Shown piece after piece: positions 46,766 through 56,474 of a DNA stretch of 64,000 nt. The position numbers were made by a program, and so were the translations under genes. The notes beneath the pieces are model-generated. The model searched no databases, was not told the origin of the DNA, and worked only from the letters and a program-made list of their open reading frames with translations. This stretch comes from Planctomycetaceae bacterium (GTDB lineage: Bacteria; Planctomycetota; Planctomycetia; Planctomycetales; Planctomycetaceae): positions 592,406 to 656,405 of the forward strand of contig JAWKTX010000002.1 of NCBI GenBank assembly GCA_041398825.1, in the 5' to 3' direction. Each line of letters begins with the position of its first letter. Positions within the stretch are counted from its first letter, which is position 1.

Positions 46766-47965
46766 ATGGACAATCTGCCTGTTATCTCAGTGACCGAATT
46801 GATCACTGCCTTTAAAGAAGTGGTTGAAACTGCCCTGCCGCCCTGCTGTGTCGAAGCGGAAATTTCGAATTGCAAAAAGTCGCCAGCCGGGCATGTTTAT
46901 CTGACATTGAAGGACGAGCAGTCAGAGATTTCTGCCGTCCTGTGGAGATCGGCGGCAGCACGGCTGAAGTTCCAGCCGAAAGACGGCATGCGTGTTCTTG
47001 CTGCCGGTGCATTGCAGGTTTATGTCGCGCGAGGTACGTGCCAGTTCATTATCAATCGGTTGTTGCCTACGGGTGTGGGCGAACTGGAAATGGCTTTCCG
47101 ACAGCTGAAGGAGAAGCTTGAGCGAGAAGGTTTATTTGAAGCGGGCCGTAAACGGCCAATACCTCGCATTCCGCAGCGAATTGCTCTGGTGACCAGCCCG
47201 ACAGGCGCGGCCGTTCGAGATATGATTCAGGTCATTACCCGCCGCTGGCCGGTGGCCGATATTGTTGTTGTGCCTGTGCGTGTTCAGGGAGAAGGGGCAG
47301 CAGCAGAGGTCGCTCGGGCATTGAACCACGTTCATCTGATTCGCGGTGTGGACGTGGTGATCGCAGGGCGAGGAGGAGGTAGCCTTGAGGACCTCTGGTG
47401 CTTCAACGAGGAAATTGTCGCAAGAGCGATTGCAGCGTGCCGAATTCCGGTCATTAGTGCCGTGGGGCATGAAGTCGATGTTTCGATTGCAGATCTTGTG
47501 GCCGACCGGCGTGCCCTGACGCCCAGCGAAGCTGGCGAACTTGTCGTACCATCGGTCGCTGATCTGCGACAAAGCCTGAATCAGTTGACGACGCGCCTGT
47601 CCGGAATGCTGCGAGCCCGAGTGGAAACCGCAAGGCTTCGAATTCAGTCGTGGGAGTCGCGGTCTGTTTTTCAAAGACCGATGACCATTGTTGACGAGCG
47701 GCGACAGCGTTGCGATGAACTTGCCGAAGCTGCGCAACGCGCAATCCAGTGGATGCTGGAGCGGCGACGTCAGCAACTGACAGCGACTGCCGCTTCGCTT
47801 GACGCACTCAGTCCGCTGAAGGTTCTTTCAAGAGGATACTCTTTAACCCTTCGAGAGGACGGGACTCTTGTCCGCGATGCCTCCACGGTGACAGATGGCG
47901 ATATTCTGAAGACAAGACTTGCCAACGGAACAATTTCCAGCGTCGTGATTGATTCTGAACATTGA
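46766..47965 (+). CDS. xseA: Exodeoxyribonuclease VII large subunit
   Basis: A 399-residue nuclease subunit. The N-terminal OB-fold is ISVTELITAFKEVVETALPPCCVEAEISNCKKSPAGHVYLTLKD (family pattern V-E-G-E-I-S-N). The catalytic domain has RIALVTSPTGAAVRDMIQVITRRWP, AGRGGGSLEDLWCFNEE and VGHEVDVSIADLVADRRALTPSEAGE. The C-terminal coiled coil ends LKVLSRGYSLTLR. It degrades single-stranded DNA to short oligonucleotides together with XseB, but no xseB follows here. Length is close to short family members. Confidence 0.93.
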   Translation: MDNLPVISVTELITAFKEVVETALPPCCVEAEISNCKKSPAGHVYLTLKDEQSEISAVLWRSAAARLKFQPKDGMRVLAAGALQVYVARGTCQFIINRLLPTGVGELEMAFRQLKEKLEREGLFEAGRKRPIPRIPQRIALVTSPTGAAVRDMIQVITRRWPVADIVVVPVRVQGEGAAAEVARALNHVHLIRGVDVVIAGRGGGSLEDLWCFNEEIVARAIAACRIPVISAVGHEVDVSIADLVADRRALTPSEAGELVVPSVADLRQSLNQLTTRLSGMLRARVETARLRIQSWESRSVFQRPMTIVDERRQRCDELAEAAQRAIQWMLERRRQQLTATAASLDALSPLKVLSRGYSLTLREDGTLVRDASTVTDGDILKTRLANGTISSVVIDSEH

Positions 47966-48167
47966 ACCCATCGCGATTGAGCTGATCGCAATTCTTTGTC
48001 CTGAACGCACCGCAGACACTCACAGAGTGAGGACCGACACCTGCAGGTACGCTGTGAACATCACTGACCCATCATGCGGCTCTGATGGAATTTTGTAAGA
48101 TTTCCGGGCCGGTGTCAGGGATACCAGAAGTCTTACAGAATACTGTCAGATCTTTCGAATTGGCTGA

Positions 48168-48584
48168 CTATTGAGAGGTCAGTTCGAACTTGAAGTCTTT
48201 CTCACCGGATTCACTGACTTCGGCGTTCAGCGTTGATTTGTCGTTGTACTGCTCCGGAATGTACTGTTCGACTTCACCGCCCACCTCGCCAGTTTCCAGG
48301 GTTGTGGTTGAAGCTCCTGCCACAGGCCTCAGGGCCCGGATTTCGACCTTCTTGTTGCCGAGGGTCGATTCCATCGAAAACTTTCCGTCCTTGATCTGTG
48401 CCGCATCAGCGCGACCTCCGCCACCATCAGCAGACCGGAAGATAATTTCTCCTTCCGGAACAGGTGTCCCGTCCAGAGTAATCATTCCACTCACAGAGAC
48501 CGTCGGTGGCCCGGAATCATCACCACTACAGCCAACGGAGCAAGCTAGACAGGACAGAACCGCGATACGAAATAAGGAGTTCAT
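48168..48584 (-). CDS. Carboxypeptidase-regulatory-like lipoprotein
   Basis: A 138-residue lipoprotein (MNSLFRIAVLSCLACSVGC, lipobox SVGC). The mature part (VSVSGMITLDGTPVPEGEIIFRS) matches the short transthyretin/carboxypeptidase-regulatory-like domain that planctomycetes encode next to DUF1559 genes; the DUF1559 gene at 48815 lies upstream on the same strand. Function is unknown; envelope location is predicted. Confidence 0.83.
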   Translation of the reverse strand: MNSLFRIAVLSCLACSVGCSGDDSGPPTVSVSGMITLDGTPVPEGEIIFRSADGGGGRADAAQIKDGKFSMESTLGNKKVEIRALRPVAGASTTTLETGEVGGEVEQYIPEQYNDKSTLNAEVSESGEKDFKFELTSQ

Positions 48585-48758
48585 GATGTTCCGCTATAAA
48601 CTGGTCGGGGAAACAAGATCCAAATGAAGAGCGATTCTGCGGTTGTCAGTCACACACGAAGAGACTCTTCAGAGACGAGGGATTCAAAATCAGCCCTTGA
48701 TCGCCGCGATAAAGTGGGTGCAGTTCTCGGGGGCGTTGAAAAAGTGTTGCTGTTGAGA

Positions 48759-48785
48759 AGCCCGGCTCCTGTAAGGAACCGGGCT
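48759..48785 (-). terminator. Hairpin downstream of the DUF1559 gene
   Basis: Inverted repeat AGCCCGG...CCGGGCT with additional pairing inside (CTCC/GGAA) located 30 bp after the DUF1559 stop. On the minus strand it is followed by TTCTC rather than a clean T-run, so it is a weak or processing-type terminator candidate. Confidence 0.5.
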
Positions 48786-48814
48786 CTGTTTACATCTGCA
48801 GGTTCGAATGAACC

Positions 48815-49732
48815 TCAGAATTCGCCGAGAACTTCCCCACCATTTCGGCTGCCAAGACCTCGCCAGATGTCGAGGCTGATGTTATCTGAGATAAATCGTC
48901 CGGATCCGTCAGACAGCGATACCTGAACGCCACCTGTGTGCTGGCTTCGGGCAAAATTCCGTAACGCACTGCCTCCCAGGATGCTTGTACATGGAGCTTT
49001 GGGGAATGTGGTGCTCTTACACTGGTAGACCTGGTCAGGTACGGTCGTGTTGGGATTCTCCAGAGTTGTGAATCCATACGATCCATGATTTGCTCCACCC
49101 CAGTAGCCACCGGCTCCGCCCCATCCACCCGTCTGGGTACCACGTATGATGGATTCGGATGTCATCAGGGTGTTTGACGTTCCGTCGAGAATATCACGGA
49201 ACTTGACAGACGACGTCTGGAATACAATCCCGTTCAATTGAGTGCTGTCTCTTGTCATCAGGGTGTTTCCGGCACACATCACATAATTGCCCTGAAATCC
49301 GTTGCCACCCGCCCGAGCACCGCCACCGCCACCGAATCCGCCCGCCGATGGATCACTTGGACACATCAACACTGGAATCTTGAGGTCTTTGATTTCCTTC
49401 GGAGTGTCCATGACCCATTGGACATTTGACGATGCGTACTGGTTGTACGCAGGAGCCTGCTCGATGTAGGGCATCAACTGCTGCATCCACGAATCGCGTC
49501 CGTGGTAGGTGTTCGAATGATAGTAACCGTACGGAAACGTATTGAACACGTCGTGGTAGTTGTGCATGGCGATTCCAAGTTGCTTGAAATTGTTCTTGCA
49601 CTGGGTTCTGCGAGCTGCTTCTCTTGCCTGCTGTACAGCCGGCAAAAGGAGGGCAATCAGGATGGCGATGATTGCAATCACCACCAACAGTTCGATGAGC
49701 GTAAAGGCACGCCGTTGATTTCTGTAGTTCAT
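48815..49732 (-). CDS. DUF1559 prepilin-like protein
   Basis: A 305-residue protein with a type IV prepilin-like N-terminus (RRAFTLIELLVVIAIIAILIALLLPAVQQAREAARRTQC): the processing site before F and Glu at +5. The DUF1559 body follows, ending in the H-x9-DG motif (HTGGVQVSLSDGS) characteristic of the planctomycete family. It is probably a surface pseudopilin-like protein; many paralogues occur per genome. It is followed by the lipoprotein gene on the same strand. Confidence 0.93.
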   Translation of the reverse strand: MNYRNQRRAFTLIELLVVIAIIAILIALLLPAVQQAREAARRTQCKNNFKQLGIAMHNYHDVFNTFPYGYYHSNTYHGRDSWMQQLMPYIEQAPAYNQYASSNVQWVMDTPKEIKDLKIPVLMCPSDPSAGGFGGGGGARAGGNGFQGNYVMCAGNTLMTRDSTQLNGIVFQTSSVKFRDILDGTSNTLMTSESIIRGTQTGGWGGAGGYWGGANHGSYGFTTLENPNTTVPDQVYQCKSTTFPKAPCTSILGGSALRNFARSQHTGGVQVSLSDGSGRFISDNISLDIWRGLGSRNGGEVLGEF

Positions 49733-50009
49733 CTTCGCTCTTTCGTTTCAGGAATAACTGGACGCCGTATGAGACCCCTCACCACCCAAGTCTAGCTTCA
49801 CGTCTCCGGGAACCGCAAGTCACAGTTCTTCAACTTTCCCCCCACTGGCCACAATTAGTAGCGTCACAGCATGAATAGAGTTGTCCGATGCATTCCAGTT
49901 GTGCAGATCCGCTCGTTTTACGTGCAGAACACTGCATCAACTCGCCAGGGCCTGACTGCGCGCATCGGCGCGCCTGTGGATCGGGGCTGTTCTTTGATGC
50001 TGGTCTGAT

Positions 50010-50753
50010 CTAATCGCCTGTCGATTGTAAAGTCCGGATCTTCACTTCTTCGGTTTGATCATCAACGACGACGATGCCATCTGTGTCCGCGTCGAGCTGC
50101 CCCAGCAAATTTCCTTTTCGACCCCATGCTGCCGAACATCCCGCGCAAAGGGAACCATCCTGCCAGCCTCTGCTGTTGGACAGCATTACAATGGCGGAAC
50201 GGCTGGCCGCAAGATGAGACAATCGTTGATTCGCTGCTTCTACTCCCGCCGCTGTCTTCGCTGCACTGGCAATGTAGGTTGTGGCTCCCAGTTCGAATGC
50301 GTGATTCGCGTGCTCAGGCACCGATAATTCGAAGCAGATTGCGATCGCGATTTTTGGGGCGTCGTGAATGATCGGGGCTGCATCCGGACCGCAATCGAAA
50401 AAAGGTTCCTCGTCCGGATGCAGGTATCGTTTTGAATACACAACAGGCGGCGAACCCGGACCCACGGTCCGCATTGAGATTCGGGGAAGTGCGTCTGTCA
50501 TCAGCGGAAAGCCAACGGAGATCGAAATACCATATGTTTCTGCAGCGAATGCAAACGGATCGAAGCACTGATCATCAATGGAGCGAGACAGATTGGCAGC
50601 CTGAGTGGGCTCGTAGCCGGTCAGGGATAGTTCGGGAAAGACGATTAAATCCGCCCCATTGTCGATTGCAAGATCGATCAATGCCATGTGACGATTGACG
50701 TTTCGTTCGATGGGCCCGACAAAGGGTTTGATCTGAGCTACCACCAGTTTCAT
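50010..50753 (-). CDS. Carbon-nitrogen hydrolase (nitrilase superfamily)
   Basis: A 247-residue enzyme of the nitrilase/amidase superfamily. The catalytic triad is visible: Glu in FPELSLTGYEP, Lys in YSKRYLHPDEE and Cys in IAICFELS. Family members hydrolyse amides or nitriles; the substrate here is unknown. It begins 34 bp from a 19-bp triple repeat. It lies downstream of the DUF1549-DUF1501 pair on the same strand. Confidence 0.9.
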   Translation of the reverse strand: MKLVVAQIKPFVGPIERNVNRHMALIDLAIDNGADLIVFPELSLTGYEPTQAANLSRSIDDQCFDPFAFAAETYGISISVGFPLMTDALPRISMRTVGPGSPPVVYSKRYLHPDEEPFFDCGPDAAPIIHDAPKIAIAICFELSVPEHANHAFELGATTYIASAAKTAAGVEAANQRLSHLAASRSAIVMLSNSRGWQDGSLCAGCSAAWGRKGNLLGQLDADTDGIVVVDDQTEEVKIRTLQSTGD

Positions 50754-50786
50754 TCACACGTCCTCGAAACGCAAATCGCTTTTCCG

Positions 50787-50843
50787 CCCGGTCCTGCACT
50801 GTTGGCCCGGTTCTGCACTGTTATCCCAGTCCTGCACTGTTGA
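50787..50843. repeat. 19-bp tandem repeat, three copies
   Basis: Units CCCGGTCCTGCACTGTTGG, CCCGGTTCTGCACTGTTAT and CCCAGTCCTGCACTGTTGA, contiguous at 50787-50805, 50806-50824 and 50825-50843. They lie immediately upstream of the nitrilase-family gene, where a regulator could bind; TGCACTGTT is invariant. Confidence 0.9.
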
Positions 50844-50904
50844 CAAAGAATCCTGGGACGACTGAGCGTAACAACGGCATTTCATTGCAACGCGACTCGA
50901 ACGG

Positions 50905-52434
50905 TCAGGCAAGAATTCCGTTGACAATTTCACCATGAACATCGGTCAGCCGGAAGTCACGTCCCTGAAACCGGTAGGTCAGACGCGTGTGATCAATCCC
51001 CAGTAAATGCAGCAGCGTCGCCTGCAGGTCATGAACGTGTACCGGCTGTTCGACTGCGTTGATCCCCAGATCATCGGAAGCGCCATAGGTGAGCCCGGCT
51101 TTGGTTCCACCGCCTGCAATCCAGGTGGTGAAAGCATAGGGATGATGGTCACGACCCCATCGCGGCGGATTGTTAATATCGCCCTGAATAAAGGGCGTTC
51201 GTCCGAATTCTCCGCCCCATACGACCAGCGTATCGTCCAGCATCCCGCGCTGCTTTAAGTCCATCACCAAAGCTGCACTGGGTTGATCGGTGTCTTTGCA
51301 CTGCGTGTAGAGTTCTGTCGTTAAGCTGTTGTGCTGATCCCAGCCGGCATGCATGCATTGCACATAACGTACTCCACGTTCTGCCAGTCGGCGCGACAGG
51401 AGGCAGTTGTAGGCAAACGTCCCTGGTTCGTGCACCTGAGGTCCGTACATTTCCAGGACATGCTTCGGCTCGTCAGAAAAGTCGGTCAGATCCGGAACCG
51501 AAGTCTGCATCCGGTAGGCCATTTCGTACTGAGCGATTCGTGTCTGAATTTCGGGGTCACCTGCCTCTTCGAACCTCATCTGGTTCAGTTCAGCCAGGTC
51601 ATCCAGAAGAGCGCGACGAAGTTCCGCAGACATACCGTCCGGGTTGTTCAGATACAAGACCGGATCGCTGCTTCCCCGAAAACGCGCGCCCTGATATCGC
51701 GTTGGTAGAAAACCAGATCCCCAGTAAAAGTCGTAAAAGATCTGACCGCATGAAGTTCCTTTGCTAACGGACGTCATGACAACAAACCCCGGCAGTTCGC
51801 TGGCATCACTTCCCAGTCCATAGTTCAGCCAGGCTCCAAGAGTCGGACGTCCCGGAATCTGCGCACCGCTCAGCAGGAACGAAATCGCCGGGGCATGGTT
51901 CACGGCATCCGTGTGCAGACTCTTGATGAAACAGAGTTCATCAACGATTCCCGCCGTATGCGGCATGAACCGACTTACCCAGGCCCCGCACCGCCCGTGC
52001 TGCGCGAAGGGTTCTACGGGAGCCAGCATCAGTTTTCCCTGAGCATTTCCCGTCATCGTGCTGAACCGTTTGTCGCCCAGATAGCCGTCGGGAACCGGCG
52101 TTCCATGCAATTCCGTCAGACGAGGCTTGTAATCAAACAGATCGACATGGGTTGGAGCACCATTCTGGAAAAGGTAAATCATTCTCTTTGCGCGTGCCGG
52201 GAAGTGCGGAGTCATTTGTTCCGCAGTGGGATGACCGGCGGGAACCGGTCGAGTCGCCTTGTCTGCTTGTGCCCCCGCCTGCAGTAACGTTGCCAGGGCT
52301 GCGGTTCCGATACCACATACGTTTCGACCGAAAAAGTGTCTTCGGTTGATGTGCAGTTGGCGTTCCAGCAGCGGTGACGCATTCGACAGATCGAGAATCA
52401 TGTTGGCTGTGCTCGTTGAATTGTGTTGGCTCAT
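50905..52434 (-). CDS. DUF1501 domain protein with Tat-type signal
   Basis: A 509-residue protein of the alkaline-phosphatase/sulfatase-like superfamily. A twin-arginine signal (HINRRHFFGRNVCGIGTAALATLL) lies about 25 residues in, so it is exported folded. Typical DUF1501 features: PAKRMIYLFQNGAPTHVDLFDYKPRL, SPFAQHGRCGAWVSRFMPH (here APVEPFAQ), VNHAPAISFLLSGAQIPGRPTLGAWLNYGLGS, WGGEFGRTPF and GRDHHPYAFTTWIAGGGTKAG. It overlaps the upstream DUF1549 gene by 4 bp. The pair is common in Planctomycetes and proposed to act on polysaccharides; activity is unproven. Confidence 0.93.
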   Translation of the reverse strand: MSQHNSTSTANMILDLSNASPLLERQLHINRRHFFGRNVCGIGTAALATLLQAGAQADKATRPVPAGHPTAEQMTPHFPARAKRMIYLFQNGAPTHVDLFDYKPRLTELHGTPVPDGYLGDKRFSTMTGNAQGKLMLAPVEPFAQHGRCGAWVSRFMPHTAGIVDELCFIKSLHTDAVNHAPAISFLLSGAQIPGRPTLGAWLNYGLGSDASELPGFVVMTSVSKGTSCGQIFYDFYWGSGFLPTRYQGARFRGSSDPVLYLNNPDGMSAELRRALLDDLAELNQMRFEEAGDPEIQTRIAQYEMAYRMQTSVPDLTDFSDEPKHVLEMYGPQVHEPGTFAYNCLLSRRLAERGVRYVQCMHAGWDQHNSLTTELYTQCKDTDQPSAALVMDLKQRGMLDDTLVVWGGEFGRTPFIQGDINNPPRWGRDHHPYAFTTWIAGGGTKAGLTYGASDDLGINAVEQPVHVHDLQATLLHLLGIDHTRLTYRFQGRDFRLTDVHGEIVNGILA

Positions 52435-55400
52435 TCCCGAGTCAACGTTTCGTCAAGATTCAGAATATTCAGGCAAAGTGCCGTCCACGCAGCGTGTGTC
52501 GCTGCAGGGATGGAAGAATCGCGGGCGGATTCACCCACAGAAATCAATTGTTGGGCAGAGTCCGGGGATGCTTCAAAGGCTGTCAGCGCACGATTCAAAC
52601 TCCGTTGCCAGACGGAAAGCTCTGATGGTCCAATCGGTCGGCAAAGGACTCTCTGGCTGATGAACTGCATGCGGGCTGATGTGTTTTCGGATTCCGATTT
52701 GTCCGAATCCAGGTTCGCCCGGGGCACATCTGTCAATGCAAGTTGTGCAAGAGTTCTGGCCGCTTCGACATAAGTCACATCGTTGAGCAAAGTGAGTGCA
52801 TGCATGGGAGTATTTGTGCGCAATGGTTTGACTTCGCATACCTGTCGACGCGCGGAATCGAAGAAGATCGGCGGGCCGATAATTCTTCGCCAGAAGGAAT
52901 ACAGGCTGCGACGATAAAGAGCGTCGCCGGTTGAAGCCGCGTACGTTCGTTTGCCAAAAGTGGCTTCTGACCAGACCCCTTCGGGCTGATAAGGATAGAC
53001 CGACGGACCACCGCGCTTGTCGACCAGAAGTCCCGAAACAGCCAGCGCCTGATCGCGAATCATCCATGACGGCATTCGAAACCGAGACCCACGGGCCAGA
53101 AAGCGATTTTCCGGGTCTGCCTCGAAGACTTCCGAAGACGTCACATTGGAACGACGCTTGTAGGTCTCACTGGTCACAATGGTTCGCAGCAGATGTTTGA
53201 CATCCCAGCCCGATTCGATGAATTCCGCCGCAAGCCAGTCCAGCAATTCGCGCTGGATGGGGTATTCTCCCTGAACTCCAAAATCTTCGGCTGTCTTCAC
53301 CAGTCCAATACCAAACAGCATTTGCCAGTACCGGTTGACGGTAACTCGCGCAGTCAACGGATGATCTCGCGACACCAGCCACTGAGCCAGATGGCGTCGA
53401 TTCAGGGGCGGGTGGCTCGCCGAATCAGCCAATGTCCCTTCATCATGTCGAATTGAAGGCAGTGAAACCGGACCAGCGGCCATCACTTCATCGCCAGGCT
53501 GGTTATACAATCCACGGTCGAGAACAAACGTTTTTCGCAGTTCCTGCCGGTCTTCCATGACCATCACTTTGGCAAGACCCTTCGTCAGTTGATCGCTCTG
53601 TTTACGGAGCTCCGCTTTTTGTTTTTGAAGAGCTGTGAACTGTTCGTCATCCGCCTGTTGCCTCTTTTGAATCAACGCCTGTTGTTCCGCGTTGCGACGT
53701 GACACCGGGGTTTGTATCGCCTGTACCAGTGCATTATCCGAACCGTCAATTGCCGCGTCAGAAACGGGTGATACGAGCAGTCGAAAATGCCCAAGATTAT
53801 GGTTCGCATGCGGTGAATTAAACTTCAGCTTAACAATCAGCGTTGAACCAGGCGAAACTGAGAACGGTTTGACAAAACGGAACACGGCGGAATGATCCCG
53901 GTCGATTGTCTTGCCGTTCCAGATGGCCCACCCGGAAGCAGGATCGGAATCAATGGCATTGGCAATCTTTAAGTTGCCCTGTTCAAACGTAGCTTCCGGG
54001 GATCTCAAAGTCAGGCGTTGAGTCGTCTTGTTCTCGGCGTCCCGAAGCTGAACTTCGAAGTCGGTCAGTACAAAGTTGCCGCTGTCGCTTCGAGCCAGCC
54101 CCCCGCTGGTCATCGTGGGATGGCGAACTGCATCCAGACGAATGCTGGCAATAGTGCTGATTTGATGAAGAGTGTCCGGTGACTGGTTTGAGGCAATCTG
54201 GCTGGGATCGAATTCAAGAGTATATTCGTCTTTGGGGGGATTTGTTCCGCTGGCGAGGATCAAACCAGACGCGTCTGTCTCCAGCTTCTGATGGAGCGCT
54301 GTTGCCGTATGTGCGTGCAGGATGGACCAGTCTGCCTTTGAAGACTTCGAAAACGTCGCTTCCCAGTCCTGCTGTGTGCTTTGCAGCTTGCTGGCACGTT
54401 CGGCGATTAGGTTGTCGACAACTGACAATTGTTCTTCAAGCTCTGCCAGTCGCCGTTTCTGTTCATCTGACGCGAACGACAGAACAGGAGGTGTCTGCGC
54501 GTTGCCGCCTCCTCCGTTGACCGGCGTCTGGTTGAAGAATGCTGTAAACTGATAGTAGTCTCGCTGACTCAACGGATCGAATTTGTGATCGTGGCAACGG
54601 CAGCAATTCAGCGTCAACCCCAGCCAGACGGTACCCATTGTTTCCGTCATATCCATCACATAGTCGACTCGGTTTTCTTCCGCTATCCGGCCTCCCTCTC
54701 CATTGATCATATGATTGCGATTGAAGGCCGTCGCAAGAATCTGTTCTTCTGTGGGCTCTGGCAAGAGGTCGCCGGCAAGCTGCCATAATGTGAATTTGTC
54801 GTATGGCAAATTGCGATTGAATGCGTCAATAACCCAGTCTCTCCATGGCCACATTGTCCGATCGTTATCGCCCTGGTAACCATTCGAGTCGGCGTATCGT
54901 GCTGCTTCCAGCCAGTCCCACGCCATGCGTTCTCCAAATGCCGGGGACGCCAGCGTTCGATCGACCAGATGTGCCCATGCCTCAGGTGACGTGTCCTCCA
55001 TGTACTGCTGGACATGATCCGGCGTTGGCGGCAATCCTGTCAGGTCAAGCGACAAACGACGGATCAGTATGCGACCATCAGCTGACCCGACGGGCTGAAT
55101 ATTTCTTGCGGAATGGATGCGCCCAACAAGCTGATCAATCGGATGAATTCCACTCAGCGCATTGATCTCCGGACGTTCAATTCTCTCCAGTGCCCAGTGC
55201 GTGCCCCACGGCGATCCCTCCAGTATCCATTGTCGAAGAATTTCCTGCTGGGCATCCGTTAGCCTGCGTCCCGATTCTTCGGGCGGCATTTTCAAATCCG
55301 AATCATTGCTGAAGATGCGGCGAATCATTTCGCTTTCTTCGGGATGGTCAGAATCAATCACCCGATAGCCGTTCCGATCCCGCCGCGCATCTGCTTCGTC

Positions 55401-55682
55401 ATCGAGTCGCAGGTTTCCCTGCCTCCCTTCTTTCGCATCCGGGCCATGACATTGAAAGCACTTATCCGACAGAATGGGCAGAACGTCCCGATCAAACCGC
55501 AGACGCCCGCCGCCATGATTGTTCATGGATTCATCAGCTCGACACGGAATCGATAAACCCGGGACGGACAGAACGATGGAAGTCACCGCGATCAGCAGGG
55601 CCAGCGACACTTGGCAACAGCCGACGCACAATCGGATGGCATTCAGGCATTTCCGGACGACAAGTATCGACCACTGGTTCAT
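52431..55682 (-). CDS. PSCyt1-DUF1549-DUF1553 exported protein
   Basis: A 1083-residue exported protein. After a long hydrophobic signal comes a cytochrome-like PSCyt1 region with CFQCHGPDAKEG (CxxCH) and MPPE, then DUF1549 (LSLDLTGLPPTPD, AFGERMAWDWLEAARYADSNGYQGDNDR, CCRCHDHKFDPLSQRDYYQ), a concanavalin-like insert of about 300 residues with a coiled coil (residues 400-720), and DUF1553 (LTARVTVNRYWQMLFGIGLVKTAEDFGVQGEYP, RRSLYSFWRR). Two CxxCH motifs suggest covalent haem. It overlaps the DUF1501 gene by 4 bp. Compared with the protein at 4628-6604 it has both the cytochrome part and the central insert. Confidence 0.93.
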   Translation of the reverse strand: MNQWSILVVRKCLNAIRLCVGCCQVSLALLIAVTSIVLSVPGLSIPCRADESMNNHGGGRLRFDRDVLPILSDKCFQCHGPDAKEGRQGNLRLDDEADARRDRNGYRVIDSDHPEESEMIRRIFSNDSDLKMPPEESGRRLTDAQQEILRQWILEGSPWGTHWALERIERPEINALSGIHPIDQLVGRIHSARNIQPVGSADGRILIRRLSLDLTGLPPTPDHVQQYMEDTSPEAWAHLVDRTLASPAFGERMAWDWLEAARYADSNGYQGDNDRTMWPWRDWVIDAFNRNLPYDKFTLWQLAGDLLPEPTEEQILATAFNRNHMINGEGGRIAEENRVDYVMDMTETMGTVWLGLTLNCCRCHDHKFDPLSQRDYYQFTAFFNQTPVNGGGGNAQTPPVLSFASDEQKRRLAELEEQLSVVDNLIAERASKLQSTQQDWEATFSKSSKADWSILHAHTATALHQKLETDASGLILASGTNPPKDEYTLEFDPSQIASNQSPDTLHQISTIASIRLDAVRHPTMTSGGLARSDSGNFVLTDFEVQLRDAENKTTQRLTLRSPEATFEQGNLKIANAIDSDPASGWAIWNGKTIDRDHSAVFRFVKPFSVSPGSTLIVKLKFNSPHANHNLGHFRLLVSPVSDAAIDGSDNALVQAIQTPVSRRNAEQQALIQKRQQADDEQFTALQKQKAELRKQSDQLTKGLAKVMVMEDRQELRKTFVLDRGLYNQPGDEVMAAGPVSLPSIRHDEGTLADSASHPPLNRRHLAQWLVSRDHPLTARVTVNRYWQMLFGIGLVKTAEDFGVQGEYPIQRELLDWLAAEFIESGWDVKHLLRTIVTSETYKRRSNVTSSEVFEADPENRFLARGSRFRMPSWMIRDQALAVSGLLVDKRGGPSVYPYQPEGVWSEATFGKRTYAASTGDALYRRSLYSFWRRIIGPPIFFDSARRQVCEVKPLRTNTPMHALTLLNDVTYVEAARTLAQLALTDVPRANLDSDKSESENTSARMQFISQRVLCRPIGPSELSVWQRSLNRALTAFEASPDSAQQLISVGESARDSSIPAATHAAWTALCLNILNLDETLTRE

Positions 55683-55790
55683 GGAGGTCGTTCACCCTGA
55701 GGAGAGAATCGAATGAGTCTGCCACGAGCGAAATGACTCTCTCAGGACAGGATTCGTAATTCGAAATTTGTTGAATTCACCAGACAGGCC

Positions 55791-55912
55791 GCTAATTAAC
55801 AGCCTGTTCAAAAAAACGGGACTGGCTCGAGCAGGAGACCTTACAACACGACGGTTTCAAGTCGTCCCGCGTACCTGTCCCGGTTTTTCCACGGACAGCT
55901 AAGCTAAGCTAA
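55791..55912. repeat. Dispersed hairpin element, copy 3 (most complete)
   Basis: About 122 bp. The left end AGCCTGTTCAAAAAAACGGG (55801-55820) pairs imperfectly with the right end, whose reverse complement reads AGCTGTCCGTGGAAAAACCG (55900-55881). The inner ACGACGGTTTCAAGTCGT is a second hairpin. It ends in tandem AGCTA repeats. It marks the left border of the region rich in small genes. Confidence 0.88.
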
Positions 55913-56021
55913 GACGCCTGCTGACGAACCACACCAATCACCCGGCGGTGACGAGCGACTGTCTATTCTAAAATACCTGACCTCGCCAGTCAGGTGCACT
56001 GGAGCATTATTTGTGATTGAC

Positions 56022-56459
56022 TTACTCAGAGTTGGCATCGAGACCGTCAAGCGATTCCGGCAAGTAGCCGTGAATGCGGACAATGTCACCAACAAGATCG
56101 TAGCGGAATCGAGCGTCGTGCAGAATCTGTACGATCCAGTCGGAGTGGTCAATTCTCTCTGGTTTGATGAAAGCACCCTGGCGAACGTCCTGAAAGCAGC
56201 AGATATCGAACCATTCCACAGACATCATTGGGAACGGTAAGTGATGCCACCATTCGGCGTCCCATTCGGACCGCAGGCCATCAACGCACTTGTAGCGATA
56301 TAATGGACGCCATCCATCACGTTGTCGCATTGCGTCGAGTAGCCGGGACCATTTTACATCACTGGCCGCACCGGTCAGTCCACGCTCAGAGATTACGCGC
56401 CGAATACGATCTTTCTCATCGTTGGTGCCTGTGTTCGGTTGTGGAGAGGTATCAGTCAT
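56022..56459 (-). CDS. Small hypothetical protein, DUF6678-like
   Basis: A 145-residue soluble protein: ERGLTGAASDVKWSRLLDAMRQRDGWRPLYRYKCVDG, WWHHLPFPMMSVEWFDIC. The pattern of an N-terminal 'x-x-x-W-x-x-L' helix followed by an aromatic-rich beta part resembles the DUF6678 family, which I recall only in outline, so this is tentative. No enzymatic motif. Part of a run of small minus-strand genes. Confidence 0.6.
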   Translation of the reverse strand: MTDTSPQPNTGTNDEKDRIRRVISERGLTGAASDVKWSRLLDAMRQRDGWRPLYRYKCVDGLRSEWDAEWWHHLPFPMMSVEWFDICCFQDVRQGAFIKPERIDHSDWIVQILHDARFRYDLVGDIVRIHGYLPESLDGLDANSE

Positions 56460-56474
56460 CGGTGCATCACAGTG

